Part shown: positions 1 to 5,528 of the stretch, piece after piece
How the letters are laid out: the number at the start of each line of letters is the position of its first letter
How positions within the stretch are numbered: the first letter of the stretch is position 1
NCBI GenBank assembly: GCA_022566435.1
Contig: JADFIX010000010.1
Span: 1,681 to 9,343 of the forward strand
Reading direction: 5' to 3'
Source: Planctomycetota bacterium
GTDB lineage: Bacteria; Planctomycetota; Phycisphaerae; UBA1845
DNA: 7,663 nt
Translations under genes and position numbers: made by a program
Notes under the pieces: generated by a model
What the model was told of the DNA's origin: nothing
The model's input: only the letters and a program-made list of their open reading frames with translations
Database searches by the model: none

Positions 1-1
1 A

Positions 2-322
2 CACTTGCTGCCGGTCCTGATCGGGCTGTGTTTGATGTTTTCCCGGCCAAGCGATTTTCTCGCCCGGGTCGCGCTGGGCATCGGCTACTTGCTCTGTCAC
101 GCATCTTGGCCTGAGCTCGCGTCCGCGGGCGGGGAATTCCCAGATCGGTGGACGTTGGTCACGAGCTATCCTTTTTCCTTCACGCTTGGTTGCGTGATTA
201 CCGGGTTCCTCGCCCACTGGGTGGCGATCGGTGTGCTGTTCCCGCTTTTTCGCCTAATTGACGTAAGAGACCCTGTCATCGATAAACAGACCCACACCGA
301 TTCCATGAAGCCAGGCTCATAG
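2..322 (+). CDS. C-terminal part of an unidentified multi-pass membrane protein (5' end outside window)
   Basis: The open frame runs in from the left edge and ends at TAG 320-322, so this is probably the last 106 or so residues of a longer protein; the TTG at position 5 need not be a true start. The visible part is strongly hydrophobic. Numbering from that TTG, there are segments at about residues 1-12 and 18-35, then a polar loop containing GGEFPDRW, then a long hydrophobic stretch at about 57-82 ending in LFPLFRLIDVRDP. A short hydrophilic tail follows. This suggests the final two or three helices of an integral inner-membrane protein. I do not recognise the family. It is convergent with the large minus-strand array and is unlikely to belong to it. 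Confidence 0.55.
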   Translation, partial: HLLPVLIGLCLMFSRPSDFLARVALGIGYLLCHASWPELASAGGEFPDRWTLVTSYPFSFTLGCVITGFLAHWVAIGVLFPLFRLIDVRDPVIDKQTHTDSMKPGS

Positions 323-350
323 TATCGCGCGCTGTTGTTCGTGTAACGAT

Positions 351-419
351 CGTTGTTCGCCCCTTATACTCCTGTACGTTCGTTGTTCGTTCCTGTTGAT
401 CGTGTACGTTCGTTGTTCG
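351..419. repeat. Three copies of CGTTGTTCG at an exact 30-base period
   Basis: CGTTGTTCG occurs at 351-359, 381-389 and 411-419, that is, at exactly 30-base intervals. The flanks are partly conserved: GTGTAACGAT before copy 1, CTGTACGTT before copy 2 and GTGTACGTT before copy 3, with CCCC after copies 1 and 3. A partial extra copy (GTTGTTCG) lies at 334-341. The 21-base intervals between cores are not unique spacers of CRISPR type. It looks like a small degenerate tandem repeat in the space between convergent genes. Its function is unknown. Confidence 0.75.
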
Positions 420-533
420 CCCCAACGGGGCAGCCACATGTAAGCCCAGGGCATCGCCCCGTGACAGCTTATGCAGCTTCAGCGCCGTACGCTGATGCAG
501 CCGGAAGGACTGAACGACAGTAGACCTGGGCAA

Positions 534-551
534 GTCCCGCCGAAGCGGGAC
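534..551. terminator. Perfect 7-bp GC-rich hairpin, possible terminator
   Basis: GTCCCGC (534-540), loop CGAA, GCGGGAC (545-551) form a perfect inverted repeat in the gap between convergent genes. Neither strand has a T-run after it, so it is not a canonical intrinsic terminator. Position and stability make an end-of-transcript structure plausible, but it could equally be a dispersed palindrome. Confidence 0.35.
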
Positions 552-584
552 GCCGCTCACGGTACCCCCAACACACGATCCAAT

Positions 585-611
585 CGACCCTCTAGGGTCC
601 TCTAGGGGTCG
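585..611. terminator. Hairpin just after the array's last stop, possible bidirectional terminator
   Basis: CGACCC-(T)-CTAG at 585-595 pairs with CTAGGGGTCG at 602-611 around a 6-base loop, giving ten pairs with one bulged T. The hairpin begins 21 bases beyond the stop of the propeller gene (633) on the minus strand. No T-run follows on either strand. The position fits the 3' end of the minus-strand transcript, but the terminator call is inference. Confidence 0.35.
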
Positions 612-632
612 CAGAAGCGCTATGAATCAAAC

Positions 633-2390
633 CTACACCAAACAGAAGTCTTGAATGCTCTGACTGCACATGCGCGATACGGGTATGGTATTCGCCGGAC
701 GCGCCGGATGACCCGGCGTCCAGCAAAAAAGTCGGTCGCGCAGTTCGTTCGTCGCGACGATTTGATCGGCGACCGCTTCGACGCGCCGTAATGTCTGACC
801 GCCGGCCTCATATCGGCAGACGAAACTGTCGCCCAGCACCTGTGCGCGAATGCAGATCGACGTGTCGCTGAAGATCAGTCTGTCCACACCCTGCGTGGCG
901 AGGTGCCAAATCGATTCCGCGGCACGTCCGCCGCCGCGCGAGATGATTTCCGGATCGGTGTCGGCCGAACCCGACCAGCGCAAGACATCACCGCGACTGT
1001 TACCGGCGAACACGCCCGAAGGCGAAACGCACAACGACGTGATCGAACAATCGCTACCGGTGAAGAGTTGCGACGGCATCTGCGCGCCGTCACCGATCGG
1101 CATGCAGATCACGCGATCATCAATGGCACAGTAGACCTGGCCGCCGGTCGCGCACACTGCGCGAACTGTCTGCGAACTCTTGGTCATCGATTCCAGTAGG
1201 CGTCGCGGCGAATCGGGTTTGTCTACTCGCCATTCATAGAGCCCGAGTTCGGAATGGGAGGCAAAGACCCGATCTTCGCACGCTGCCACGGCGTTGAACC
1301 CGCCGCGAACGCTGGGCGCACCCGGCACCGAAAGCGTCAGGTCCGGGCGCTTCGCGTCGAGCGGTAGTCGATAAACTCCGGTCGCCGCACCCAGCCACAA
1401 GACGGCACCCGGTTCACCATGGCCCGCGGTCTGTACCGAGCGAACCGCACCGACGGTGCCCTCGATCGGCACGCGGCGCGCTACCTTCGAAGGGTCTTTC
1501 GGTTCGAAGAACAGAAGTTCGTGCCCCACGGCCACCACGATCCAGCGCGTTTCCGTTACGGCGGCGTCCGTCGCAAAAAGAGCCTCGTAAAGCTCACCTC
1601 TCTGCTGTTCCGTAAAGGTCTGCAATAGAACGGGCAGATCGACGTCAGGCGATGCGGTGGCCAGTGAACTCAAACGATCGAGCATCTCGGCCAGATGGTC
1701 CAGATGTTCGCCCTGGGCTCGCTCGATCGCCTTTTTGAGACTTAAAGAGGTGTCGTGCTCGGCCCGACGGCGGGCGGTCTCTTGCTGGGTCTTTTGCAGA
1801 CCGCGAAGGGAGGCCGAATCGATTCGGACGACCGGTCGACTCTCCGCGCGGAGCCCGCCGGAAAAACACGGCGCTTTCAGAGCGTCGGCCACCGCGGTCG
1901 CCAATTGGTCGAGGGCATCGGGGCCGACGAGTTCCTTCCCATCGAGTTTCGCCGCGACTTCCATCAGCGCTGCCCGCACGGTCGGTTCCAGGTATCTCGC
2001 GATGGCCTTCGTTTGCACGACACGATGGCTTCCGAGTACGTGCTTTTGGAACGATTGAAGATCACCCGCTTCGGGGACGACGCTTACCTTCACGTCGACC
2101 GCGGCGTTGCCTTGAAAGTGATCTCGCGAGACGAGCCCTTCGGTCTCGATCGAAACATCCACCGGAGACACCCGGACGAACATGATGTCTTCGGCTCCGG
2201 CGCGGGGTATGTTCGCCCCGGGCTGGACCACGATCTGGTCGCCGGCCGTCCGGGTGATCAGCGCCGCCCAAAAACCGGGTAAGTCCAGGGTTCGTGTCAG
2301 CAGACCAAACACCTCGGACGCGGATACGTTGAGCGCGATGTTATCCGCCCCGTCGAAGAATCGTTGTGGATCAAACTTGCCGGCAATCAT
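633..2390 (-). CDS. SPFH/band-7-like domain protein with central coiled coil and C-terminal beta-propeller
   Basis: This protein of 585 residues has no signal peptide or clear membrane helix. Residues about 40-160 read as a divergent SPFH/band-7 domain: a short beta stretch (IVVQPGANIP), DIMFVRVSPVDVSIE, GLVSRDHF, VDVKVSV, then a helix with FQKHVLGSHRVVQTKAIARYL and LEPTVRAALMEV. This is the layout seen in bacterial SPFH proteins. A charged helical stretch at about 190-240 is probably coiled coil. From about 285 to the end, repeated strands of the type VYRLPL, GLYEWRV, VYCAIDDRVI, VFAGNSRGDVLRW and DRLFCWTP indicate a WD40- or PQQ-like propeller. SPFH proteins scaffold membranes and form large rings; the propeller may bind a partner or cargo (inference). 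ATG at 2390 is preferred over the upstream TTG because GAGG lies six bases before it. The gene starts 40 bases after the ATPase stop. The propeller call is firmer than the SPFH call. Confidence 0.75.
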   Translation of the reverse strand: MIAGKFDPQRFFDGADNIALNVSASEVFGLLTRTLDLPGFWAALITRTAGDQIVVQPGANIPRAGAEDIMFVRVSPVDVSIETEGLVSRDHFQGNAAVDVKVSVVPEAGDLQSFQKHVLGSHRVVQTKAIARYLEPTVRAALMEVAAKLDGKELVGPDALDQLATAVADALKAPCFSGGLRAESRPVVRIDSASLRGLQKTQQETARRRAEHDTSLSLKKAIERAQGEHLDHLAEMLDRLSSLATASPDVDLPVLLQTFTEQQRGELYEALFATDAAVTETRWIVVAVGHELLFFEPKDPSKVARRVPIEGTVGAVRSVQTAGHGEPGAVLWLGAATGVYRLPLDAKRPDLTLSVPGAPSVRGGFNAVAACEDRVFASHSELGLYEWRVDKPDSPRRLLESMTKSSQTVRAVCATGGQVYCAIDDRVICMPIGDGAQMPSQLFTGSDCSITSLCVSPSGVFAGNSRGDVLRWSGSADTDPEIISRGGGRAAESIWHLATQGVDRLIFSDTSICIRAQVLGDSFVCRYEAGGQTLRRVEAVADQIVATNELRDRLFCWTPGHPARPANTIPVSRMCSQSIQDFCLV

Positions 2391-2396
2391 GTCGTA

Positions 2397-2400
2397 CCTC
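2397..2400 (-). promoter_or_regulatory. Shine-Dalgarno GAGG for the SPFH-propeller gene
   Basis: On the minus strand GAGG stands six bases before ATG 2390. This selects that ATG over the TTG at 2402, which would put the GAGG inside the coding region. Confidence 0.6.
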
Positions 2401-2430
2401 AAACAGCGTTATTTCAGCCGCCTGCCGATT

Positions 2431-3549
2431 CTAGTCTCGCCCTTGGAAGAACTTCTCGTAACGGACCAAATCAGACTGTTTCACCGACGGCGGCGTACTC
2501 TGAATCACGGCCAGTACATCCTTGTAGGAAATCGCCCTGGCCTCCTTGCCGGCGATGGCCTCCATAAAGGGTAATTGTGCCGACTGTAGGGCAATATTTG
2601 CGATATCCGCCCCGCTGTAGCCGTCTAATTTGTCACAAAGATCGCCGAAATCCACGTCGTCGGCCAAGGGGCGGTCTTCAAAGTAGATTTCCAGCAATCG
2701 CATGCGAGCGACGGCGTCGGGCAGGGGCACGTAGACTTTCGAGTCCAACCGGCCCGGGCGAAGCATAGCTTCATCGAGCATCCAGGGCCGGTTCGTCGCC
2801 CCGATAAACAGAAGCGCCCGGTCGCTGTTACGATCGAATCCTTCGAGCTCCTGCAGAATCTGCGGCACGACACGTTGCATGACCGTCGAGCCGCCGCTTT
2901 TTCGCTTGGGCACCAGGGCCTCGGTTTCGTCGAGGAAGATGACCGACGCATCTTCCGCCTTGGCCGCCTCGAAGAGTTTCTGGACGTTCTGCTCCGCCTC
3001 GCCGACCCATTTGCTCATCATCTGCGCGGGGCTTACCAGGAAGAATGCGGCGTCGATTTCGCGGGCGACCGCCCTGGCGATCATCGTCTTGCCGGTACCG
3101 GGGGGGCCGTAGAGAAGTAGGCCGCCGCCGGTGCTGATGCCGTATTTTTTCGCCAGTTCGGGATGGGCGAAGGGGTAGATCATCTTGAGGCGGATCTCTT
3201 CTTTCACGTCGTCCAGCCCGGCGATGTCGTCGAAGCCGATGGTCGGCTTGTCCTTGACGATCCAGTCGGAGGCACTTGCCCCGGAGTCGTCTTCCTTCTC
3301 GCGCTGCCGTCGGCGGGCGTCTTTGGGCGACTTGTGCAGATGGTCGCAGTCTTTGGCCAGGTCGATCAGCTCGGCCGCGATCTCTTCGTGCTGACGCTGG
3401 ACCTCGGGCGACTTCGTGGCTTCCGCCAATTCGATCAAGCTTTCGGCCGCCTCGATCAGATACGTTTTAGCTGTCAGGTAGTCGCCCTTCTGGTAGGCCG
3501 CGACGCCCTTGCTTTTCAGCCGATCAAATGTGGAAAAAGAAACAGCCAT
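2431..3549 (-). CDS. Vps4-like AAA ATPase with N-terminal MIT domain
   Basis: This 372-residue ATPase most likely remodels or disassembles the ESCRT-III-like proteins encoded upstream. Residues about 5-73 look like a three-helix MIT domain (GVAAYQKGDYLTAKTYLIEA, then EEIAAELIDLAKDCDHL), followed by a charged linker to about 100. The AAA module has FDDIAGLDDVKEEI (106-119), Walker A GPPGTGKT (148-155), pore loop KWVGEAE (180-186, with the Trp of Vps4), Walker B VIFLDE (203-208), sensor 1 GATN (250-253) and arginine-finger region LRPGRLD (263-269). The end, with VIQSTPPSVKQSDLVRYEKF, matches the C-terminal helix typical of Vps4 and its meiotic-clade relatives. It differs from eukaryotic Vps4 (about 435 residues): the beta-domain insert is missing, because LPFMEAIAGK passes almost directly into ISYKDVLAVIQ, and the finger motif is of p97/FtsH type (RPGR). 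ATG 3549 is preferred; the GTG at 3570 lies inside a hairpin. Katanin- or spastin-like ATPases are the alternatives. Confidence 0.92.
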   Translation of the reverse strand: MAVSFSTFDRLKSKGVAAYQKGDYLTAKTYLIEAAESLIELAEATKSPEVQRQHEEIAAELIDLAKDCDHLHKSPKDARRRQREKEDDSGASASDWIVKDKPTIGFDDIAGLDDVKEEIRLKMIYPFAHPELAKKYGISTGGGLLLYGPPGTGKTMIARAVAREIDAAFFLVSPAQMMSKWVGEAEQNVQKLFEAAKAEDASVIFLDETEALVPKRKSGGSTVMQRVVPQILQELEGFDRNSDRALLFIGATNRPWMLDEAMLRPGRLDSKVYVPLPDAVARMRLLEIYFEDRPLADDVDFGDLCDKLDGYSGADIANIALQSAQLPFMEAIAGKEARAISYKDVLAVIQSTPPSVKQSDLVRYEKFFQGRD

Positions 3550-3558
3550 ATTCTGTAG

Positions 3559-3575
3559 GGCGGGTTCCACCCGCC
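3559..3575. repeat. Perfect 7-bp palindrome GGCGGGT-TCC-ACCCGCC in the leader of the ATPase gene
   Basis: The hairpin ends ten bases before ATG 3549 of the Vps4-like gene. On the + strand it reads TGTAGGGCGGGTTCCACCC, which resembles short palindromes I recall as widespread between planctomycete genes. On the mRNA it would form a stem immediately upstream of the start codon. I see no Shine-Dalgarno there, so it could influence translation, but a dispersed element is as likely. Confidence 0.45.
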
Positions 3576-3600
3576 GTTCCTCTATAAGCGATCCACCGAT

Positions 3601-3843
3601 TCAGCATCTTTTCCTGGCTCTAGCATTCGCCTTGCCTTTCCCAACGGTAATGTTGGTCACCAGCATGACGTCGACGATTTCGAACGAGCCGTCCTCTCCG
3701 TAGATGACAGCGCTGCGTCCCGTGGGCGACACGGCCATGAATTCCGGATGTTCGACCGGAATGTTCCGTCCGTCCGCCAGATTGACGACGAATGGTCTGA
3801 ACGGTTCTGCACGGTACACGGATTTGAATTCTGATGATTGCAT
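3601..3843 (-). CDS. Small protein of unknown function (80 residues)
   Basis: The protein is a compact beta-rich sequence: RAEPFRPFVVNLADGRNIPV, then VEHPEFMAVSPTGRSAVIY and GSFEIVDVMLVTNI, with a basic tail (GKGKANARARKRC). I recognise the pattern (F-RPF, LADGR, V-HPEF, IVDV) from small hypothetical proteins that I associate with Planctomycetota, but no function is known to me. There is no signal peptide, membrane helix or catalytic motif. AAAGG nine bases before ATG 3843 is a plausible ribosome-binding site. It lies 55 bases after the phosphatase and 51 before the ATPase. Its role in the locus is unknown and it may be a passenger. Confidence 0.7.
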   Translation of the reverse strand: MQSSEFKSVYRAEPFRPFVVNLADGRNIPVEHPEFMAVSPTGRSAVIYGEDGSFEIVDVMLVTNITVGKGKANARARKRC

Positions 3844-3898
3844 GTTCGTTTGCCTTTAGCCATATTTCGTATCATGGCACCGCCCACCAATGTATCCG

Positions 3899-4441
3899 CT
3901 AACGCCTCCCCGGATAATGCAATCGCTGAAGCGTCGCGGCTTTGGTATCCCCGGCCGGGCCGGCCAGCGTGACAATAAACAAATCGTCGTAGCCGGGGAG
4001 GATTTTGTCTTCGATAGGCACGCCGAGCGACTTCAACAGCTCCGGTATCGTGTTCGAATGGCCGCTTACCAAGAGCGTCTGCCCCCGATGTTTACGCCGG
4101 ATGGTCTCGGCGAGTTTCCCCGGCCTCGGTACGTAAGATTCGACGGACAGCCCCTTTTCCTTGGCGATCGGTTCGACGGTGTGAAGAGTTCGCGGGGCGT
4201 CGGTACTGTACACCGCGTCGAGCGCGATGTCGCGCAGCATCCAGCTCAGAACTTCGACCCGCGTTTTCCCCTCGGGCGACAAATCCGCGTCAGGTGTCTC
4301 GCCGGTTTTCTCCGCATGCCGCACGATATACACGACCGTTGGCTTTGTGCTTCGTTCATCGGGCGTCTGGGCACCAAGCAATGGTACAAGAACACAACTA
4401 CTCGCGAGCAGCACCCAACGTTTAGTCTTGGAAATCGTCAT
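3899..4441 (-). CDS. Secreted histidine phosphatase, SixA/phosphoglycerate-mutase-like
   Basis: This is a 180-residue member of the histidine phosphatase superfamily, branch 1. Residues 1-24 form a Sec signal peptide (basic start KTKRW, hydrophobic core, cleavage probably near LLGA-Q). The catalytic RHAE motif at 41-44 supplies the nucleophile His42. ADLSPEGK at 52-59 is the usual follow-on motif, Arg84 in YSTDAPRT is a likely phosphate ligand, and His128 in SGHSNT is the second catalytic histidine. All key residues are present, so the enzyme should be active, in the periplasm. The substrate cannot be told from the sequence. Because it would act outside the cytoplasm, direct work on the ESCRT-like proteins is unlikely. 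The 144-base gap upstream suggests it may have its own promoter. Confidence 0.88.
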   Translation of the reverse strand: MTISKTKRWVLLASSCVLVPLLGAQTPDERSTKPTVVYIVRHAEKTGETPDADLSPEGKTRVEVLSWMLRDIALDAVYSTDAPRTLHTVEPIAKEKGLSVESYVPRPGKLAETIRRKHRGQTLLVSGHSNTIPELLKSLGVPIEDKILPGYDDLFIVTLAGPAGDTKAATLQRLHYPGRR

Positions 4442-4488
4442 GGTGTTTTCATTGCTCTTCGTCGTGTGTTTCGACGATTACCTTCTTC

Positions 4489-4539
4489 GGTGGGCAGTGC
4501 CAACCCTACCGTATTGGACCGGTCGCTTACGCTCGCGGT
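4489..4539. repeat. Intergenic palindrome plus GCGAGCGTAAGCGA-type element
   Basis: On the + strand, GGTGGGC (4489-4495) pairs with GCCAACC (4499-4505) with one mismatch and a 3-base loop. Next to it, GGTCGCTTACGCTCGCGGTA (4520-4539) contains, on the minus strand, GCGAGCGTAAGCGA. Both resemble short extragenic elements that I recall as recurrent in planctomycete genomes. They occupy the widest gap in the array, between the 202-residue ESCRT-III-like gene and the phosphatase. Confidence 0.4.
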
Positions 4540-4552
4540 ACTGACATCGACC

Positions 4553-4584
4553 CTTCGTCGCTTCGTCGCTCTGTCGCTTCCTCC
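4553..4584. repeat. Tandem 8-base repeat CTTCGTCG
   Basis: CTTCGTCG occurs at 4553-4560 and 4561-4568, followed by the variants CTCTGTCG (4569-4576) and CTTCCTCC (4577-4584). The run ends directly beside the stop codon (4586) of the 202-residue ESCRT-III-like gene. It is a simple short tandem repeat with no evident role. Confidence 0.6.
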
Positions 4585-4585
4585 A

Positions 4586-5194
4586 TCACTTCTGCTTCTC
4601 CCCTTCTCCCTTCAACGCACTCAATTCCGCACGAAGACCGGCGAGTTTGTCCAGCTCGCGATTGTGTTCCGCCTCCGTCTCGGCGTCGATCAGCCGGTCG
4701 ATTTCCTCGTCCGAGACCGCCTCGCTCGCTTTGCCCGATTCCATGTCCGATGCGGCCACGTCCTCTATCGTATCGAGGAACATATCCATTCGCTCTTCCA
4801 TGGTTTGCGACTGCACCATGGCCTTCTCCCAGTCGGCTTGGGTTTGGACCAGATCGGTCTCGCCGAAGAGCTTGCCGATTTCAGAGGCCATCATGCCCAT
4901 GGCCTGTGCGAAGTCCGCCGACGCCTCCGCCTGCCGCTTGATCAGCAGGGCGTTCTTGACCGACAGGAGTTGCCGTTCGAGCATCTTGCGAATGGACGCC
5001 GTCTTCTTGAGCGAGTTGCGGATGAACGTATACTGCTGGTTGTCGCCGATTTTCTTGGCATGCTGGGCGTTCTTGATGAATTCGTCCTGAAACTTGCCCT
5101 GCTCGCGAATAGATTTCTCGATCCGCCGAATACCCTGACGAATCTTGATATCCCGCTCGATGCGACGCTCTTCCGCAGACTTGAAAAGACCCAT
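4586..5194 (-). CDS. ESCRT-III/CHMP-like protein with MIM1-like C-terminus
   Basis: This 202-residue, almost wholly helical protein is the clearest ESCRT-III homologue here. It begins MGLFKS, like the MGLFGK start of several eukaryotic CHMPs. A basic helix (about 10-48) and a second long helix (about 52-90) form the alpha1-alpha2 hairpin; between them AKKIGD (46-51) takes the place of the AKKGQ turn of CHMP proteins. FAQAMGMMASEIGKL (95-109) and MVQSQTMEERMDMFLDTIED (126-145) match the alpha3 and alpha4 patterns. An acidic linker, SDEEIDRLIDAE (161-172) like alpha5, and a final helix follow. The end, LRAELSALK (187-195), fits the LxxRLxxLK core of MIM1 except for Glu at the Arg position. It would bind MIT domains such as that of the ATPase at 2431-3549. 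PspA/Vipp1 is the alternative family, but the short acidic tail and MIM-like end favour CHMP type. Confidence 0.82.
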   Translation of the reverse strand: MGLFKSAEERRIERDIKIRQGIRRIEKSIREQGKFQDEFIKNAQHAKKIGDNQQYTFIRNSLKKTASIRKMLERQLLSVKNALLIKRQAEASADFAQAMGMMASEIGKLFGETDLVQTQADWEKAMVQSQTMEERMDMFLDTIEDVAASDMESGKASEAVSDEEIDRLIDAETEAEHNRELDKLAGLRAELSALKGEGEKQK

Positions 5195-5282
5195 GAGGTT
5201 TCACTTTCGTTGTCGGTACAGTGCGGCCAACCGCGACGGCCGGTCCCCAAGCCGAGCGACGAGGCACGTCAGAATCACCGCG

Positions 5283-5489
5283 TCAATAATACTCCCGCTC
5301 GGGAATCAGAAGCCAAAGGACGAAGTAGACCAGCAGGCCGGGAAACGCGGCGGAGATGATCGACAACAGCACATAGGCTACGCGCACCGCGGTCGTGTCG
5401 ATGCCGAAGTATTCACCAAGCCCGCCGCACACGCCGGCGACCTGCCGGTCGGCGACGCTTCGACGCAACGTGTTTCCGTATGCACTCAT
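5283..5489 (-). CDS. PspC-domain membrane protein
   Basis: This 68-residue protein is essentially one PspC domain. The N-terminal part has the signature LRRSVADRQVAGVCGGLGEY (8-27), continuing FGIDTTAVRVAYVLL. One hydrophobic membrane span follows at about 37-62 (LLSIISAAFPGLLVYFVLWLL), ending in IPEREYY. In the phage-shock response PspC is an inner-membrane protein that communicates envelope stress to PspA, a member of the ESCRT-III superfamily. Here it lies between two ESCRT-III-like genes (39 bases after one, 88 before the other), suggesting a membrane anchor or recruiter for one of them. That role is inference. Free-standing PspC domains also occur in unrelated contexts. Confidence 0.9.
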   Translation of the reverse strand: MSAYGNTLRRSVADRQVAGVCGGLGEYFGIDTTAVRVAYVLLSIISAAFPGLLVYFVLWLLIPEREYY

Positions 5490-5528
5490 GATGGTCTCAC
5501 CACTCCGCCTTGTTCGCAGTCGCCGTCC

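Larger units (their letters stand above)
323..632. other. Convergent intergenic region without a credible gene
   Basis: This 310-base stretch separates the + strand membrane-protein gene from the end of the minus-strand array. It holds the 30-base-period repeat (351-419), a short GCCCC/GGGGC hairpin at 419-431, a perfect 7-bp hairpin at 534-551 and an imperfect 10-bp hairpin at 585-611. The minus-strand open frame across 560-276 has low-complexity, repeat-derived content (RTTNV repeated every ten residues) and runs into the end of the convergent gene, so I do not call it. I see no tRNA or other recognisable RNA. Confidence 0.7.

Noticed and set aside
351..419. Possible CRISPR array
   Set aside because: There are only three short copies (9-base core), the intervals are partly repetitive themselves and no cas gene is present.
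276..560. Minus-strand open frame with ten-residue RTTNV repeats
   Set aside because: It overlaps the end of the convergent gene, the repeats are explained by the 30-base DNA repeat, and there is no ribosome-binding site or recognisable domain.
3550..3570. Upstream GTG start for the Vps4-like ATPase
   Set aside because: It would begin inside a palindromic element and add only a few residues that are not part of the MIT domain; ATG 3549 is the simpler start.
4490..4510. Sigma-54-like promoter (TGGCAC on the minus strand) before the phosphatase
   Set aside because: The -24 half is present but the expected TTGC at the -12 position is missing, and TGGCAC is part of the intergenic palindrome.
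3890..5359. Long + strand open frame (489 codons) across the phosphatase and ESCRT-III-like genes
   Set aside because: It is antisense to genes with clear family motifs (RHAE phosphatase, CHMP-like helices) and its translation is Arg/Leu-rich without recognisable domains; this is a typical high-GC shadow.
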